In this document: piece after piece, positions 5,126 through 5,200 of the stretch
Position numbering within the stretch: the stretch's first letter is position 1
Layout of the letters: each line of letters starts with the position of its first letter
Assembly: GCA_002732675.1 (NCBI GenBank)
Contig: NVRR01000234.1
Location: 1-5,200, forward strand
Source of the DNA: Sneathiella sp.
Lineage (GTDB): Bacteria; Pseudomonadota; Alphaproteobacteria; Sneathiellales; Sneathiellaceae
Length of the DNA: 5,200 nt
Direction of reading: 5' to 3'
Program-made: the position numbers and the translations under genes
The notes under the pieces: generated by a model
Seen by the model: the letters and a program-made list of their open reading frames with translations, nothing else
Database searches by the model: none
Told to the model about the DNA's origin: nothing

Positions 5126-5200
5126 TATTCTTTCGCTCATGCCCGCCGTGGTGTCTTGCAAAATCTGCCCCTGTTCGGTCAGCAAAAGACCGCGCGCATG
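5126..5200 (-). pseudogene. Possible remnant of a LysR-family (GcvA-like) regulator, cut by window edge
   Basis: From the right edge one minus-strand frame reads RGLLLTEQGQILQ (residues 3-15 of the visible part), then a short helix ending MSERI. This matches the wing and linker-helix start of LysR regulators, as in GcvA (R-x-LLLTEEGQ). After 5126 the sequence turns AT-rich and family resemblance stops. The frame stays open to a TGA at 5008-5006 inside the dehydrogenase gene. No room exists for the roughly 200-residue effector domain, so this would be a truncated copy. The N-terminal helix-turn-helix lies outside the window. A MarR-type wing or chance similarity remain possible. Confidence 0.35.

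Noticed and set aside
5076..5200. Plus-strand frame encoding a hydrophobic peptide (MPLLKSLKFILSL...)
   Set aside because: It is antisense to the regulator-like frame, has no ribosome binding site, and the hydrophobicity is expected from reading AT-rich and Leu-rich coding DNA in reverse.

Overview
This 5.2 kb window looks like chromosomal DNA from a free-living alphaproteobacterium of moderate GC content. The evidence is a tandem glycine riboswitch of proteobacterial type, a lone PilZ protein, and alphaproteobacterial-style acyl-CoA enzymes. The genus cannot be named from this window. There are no tRNA, rRNA, CRISPR, insertion-sequence, phage or toxin/defence genes. I do not see a wholly new multi-gene system. 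The most interesting material is regulatory.

Left part (1-850), read on the minus strand. The 5' 163 codons of an L-serine ammonia-lyase (sdaA) run off the left edge. Upstream lies a two-aptamer glycine riboswitch (about 716-538). Ten bases over the sdaA ribosome binding site (500-491) are perfectly complementary to a conserved core block of the first aptamer (661-652). This suggests glycine-dependent exposure of the start site. A possible promoter lies at 786-757.

Middle-left (848-1733). A short PilZ-domain protein, probably a c-di-GMP effector, sits on the minus strand; its best start is a GTG at 1198. It is followed by about 530 bp without a gene. The 1455-1660 part is strikingly AT-rich, with A/T tracts, several inverted repeats and a likely promoter for the next gene.

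Middle to right (1734-5055). Four enzymes related to acyl-CoA or redox metabolism follow. On the plus strand are a nitronate monooxygenase/YrpB-family flavoenzyme, with its own strong terminator, and a MaoC-family hydratase. Converging from the right on the minus strand are an ACAD10/11-like acyl-CoA dehydrogenase and a hotdog-fold thioesterase, 43 bp apart and probably one operon. Dehydrogenase, hydratase and thioesterase activities fit an acyl-CoA degradation (beta-oxidation-like) module. The substrate is unknown, and the flavoenzyme's membership is inferred from position only.

Right edge (5126-5200). A minus-strand open frame resembles the end of the DNA-binding domain and the start of the linker of a LysR-family (GcvA-like) regulator, but no effector domain can follow it. 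It is probably a truncated remnant, or a chance resemblance.
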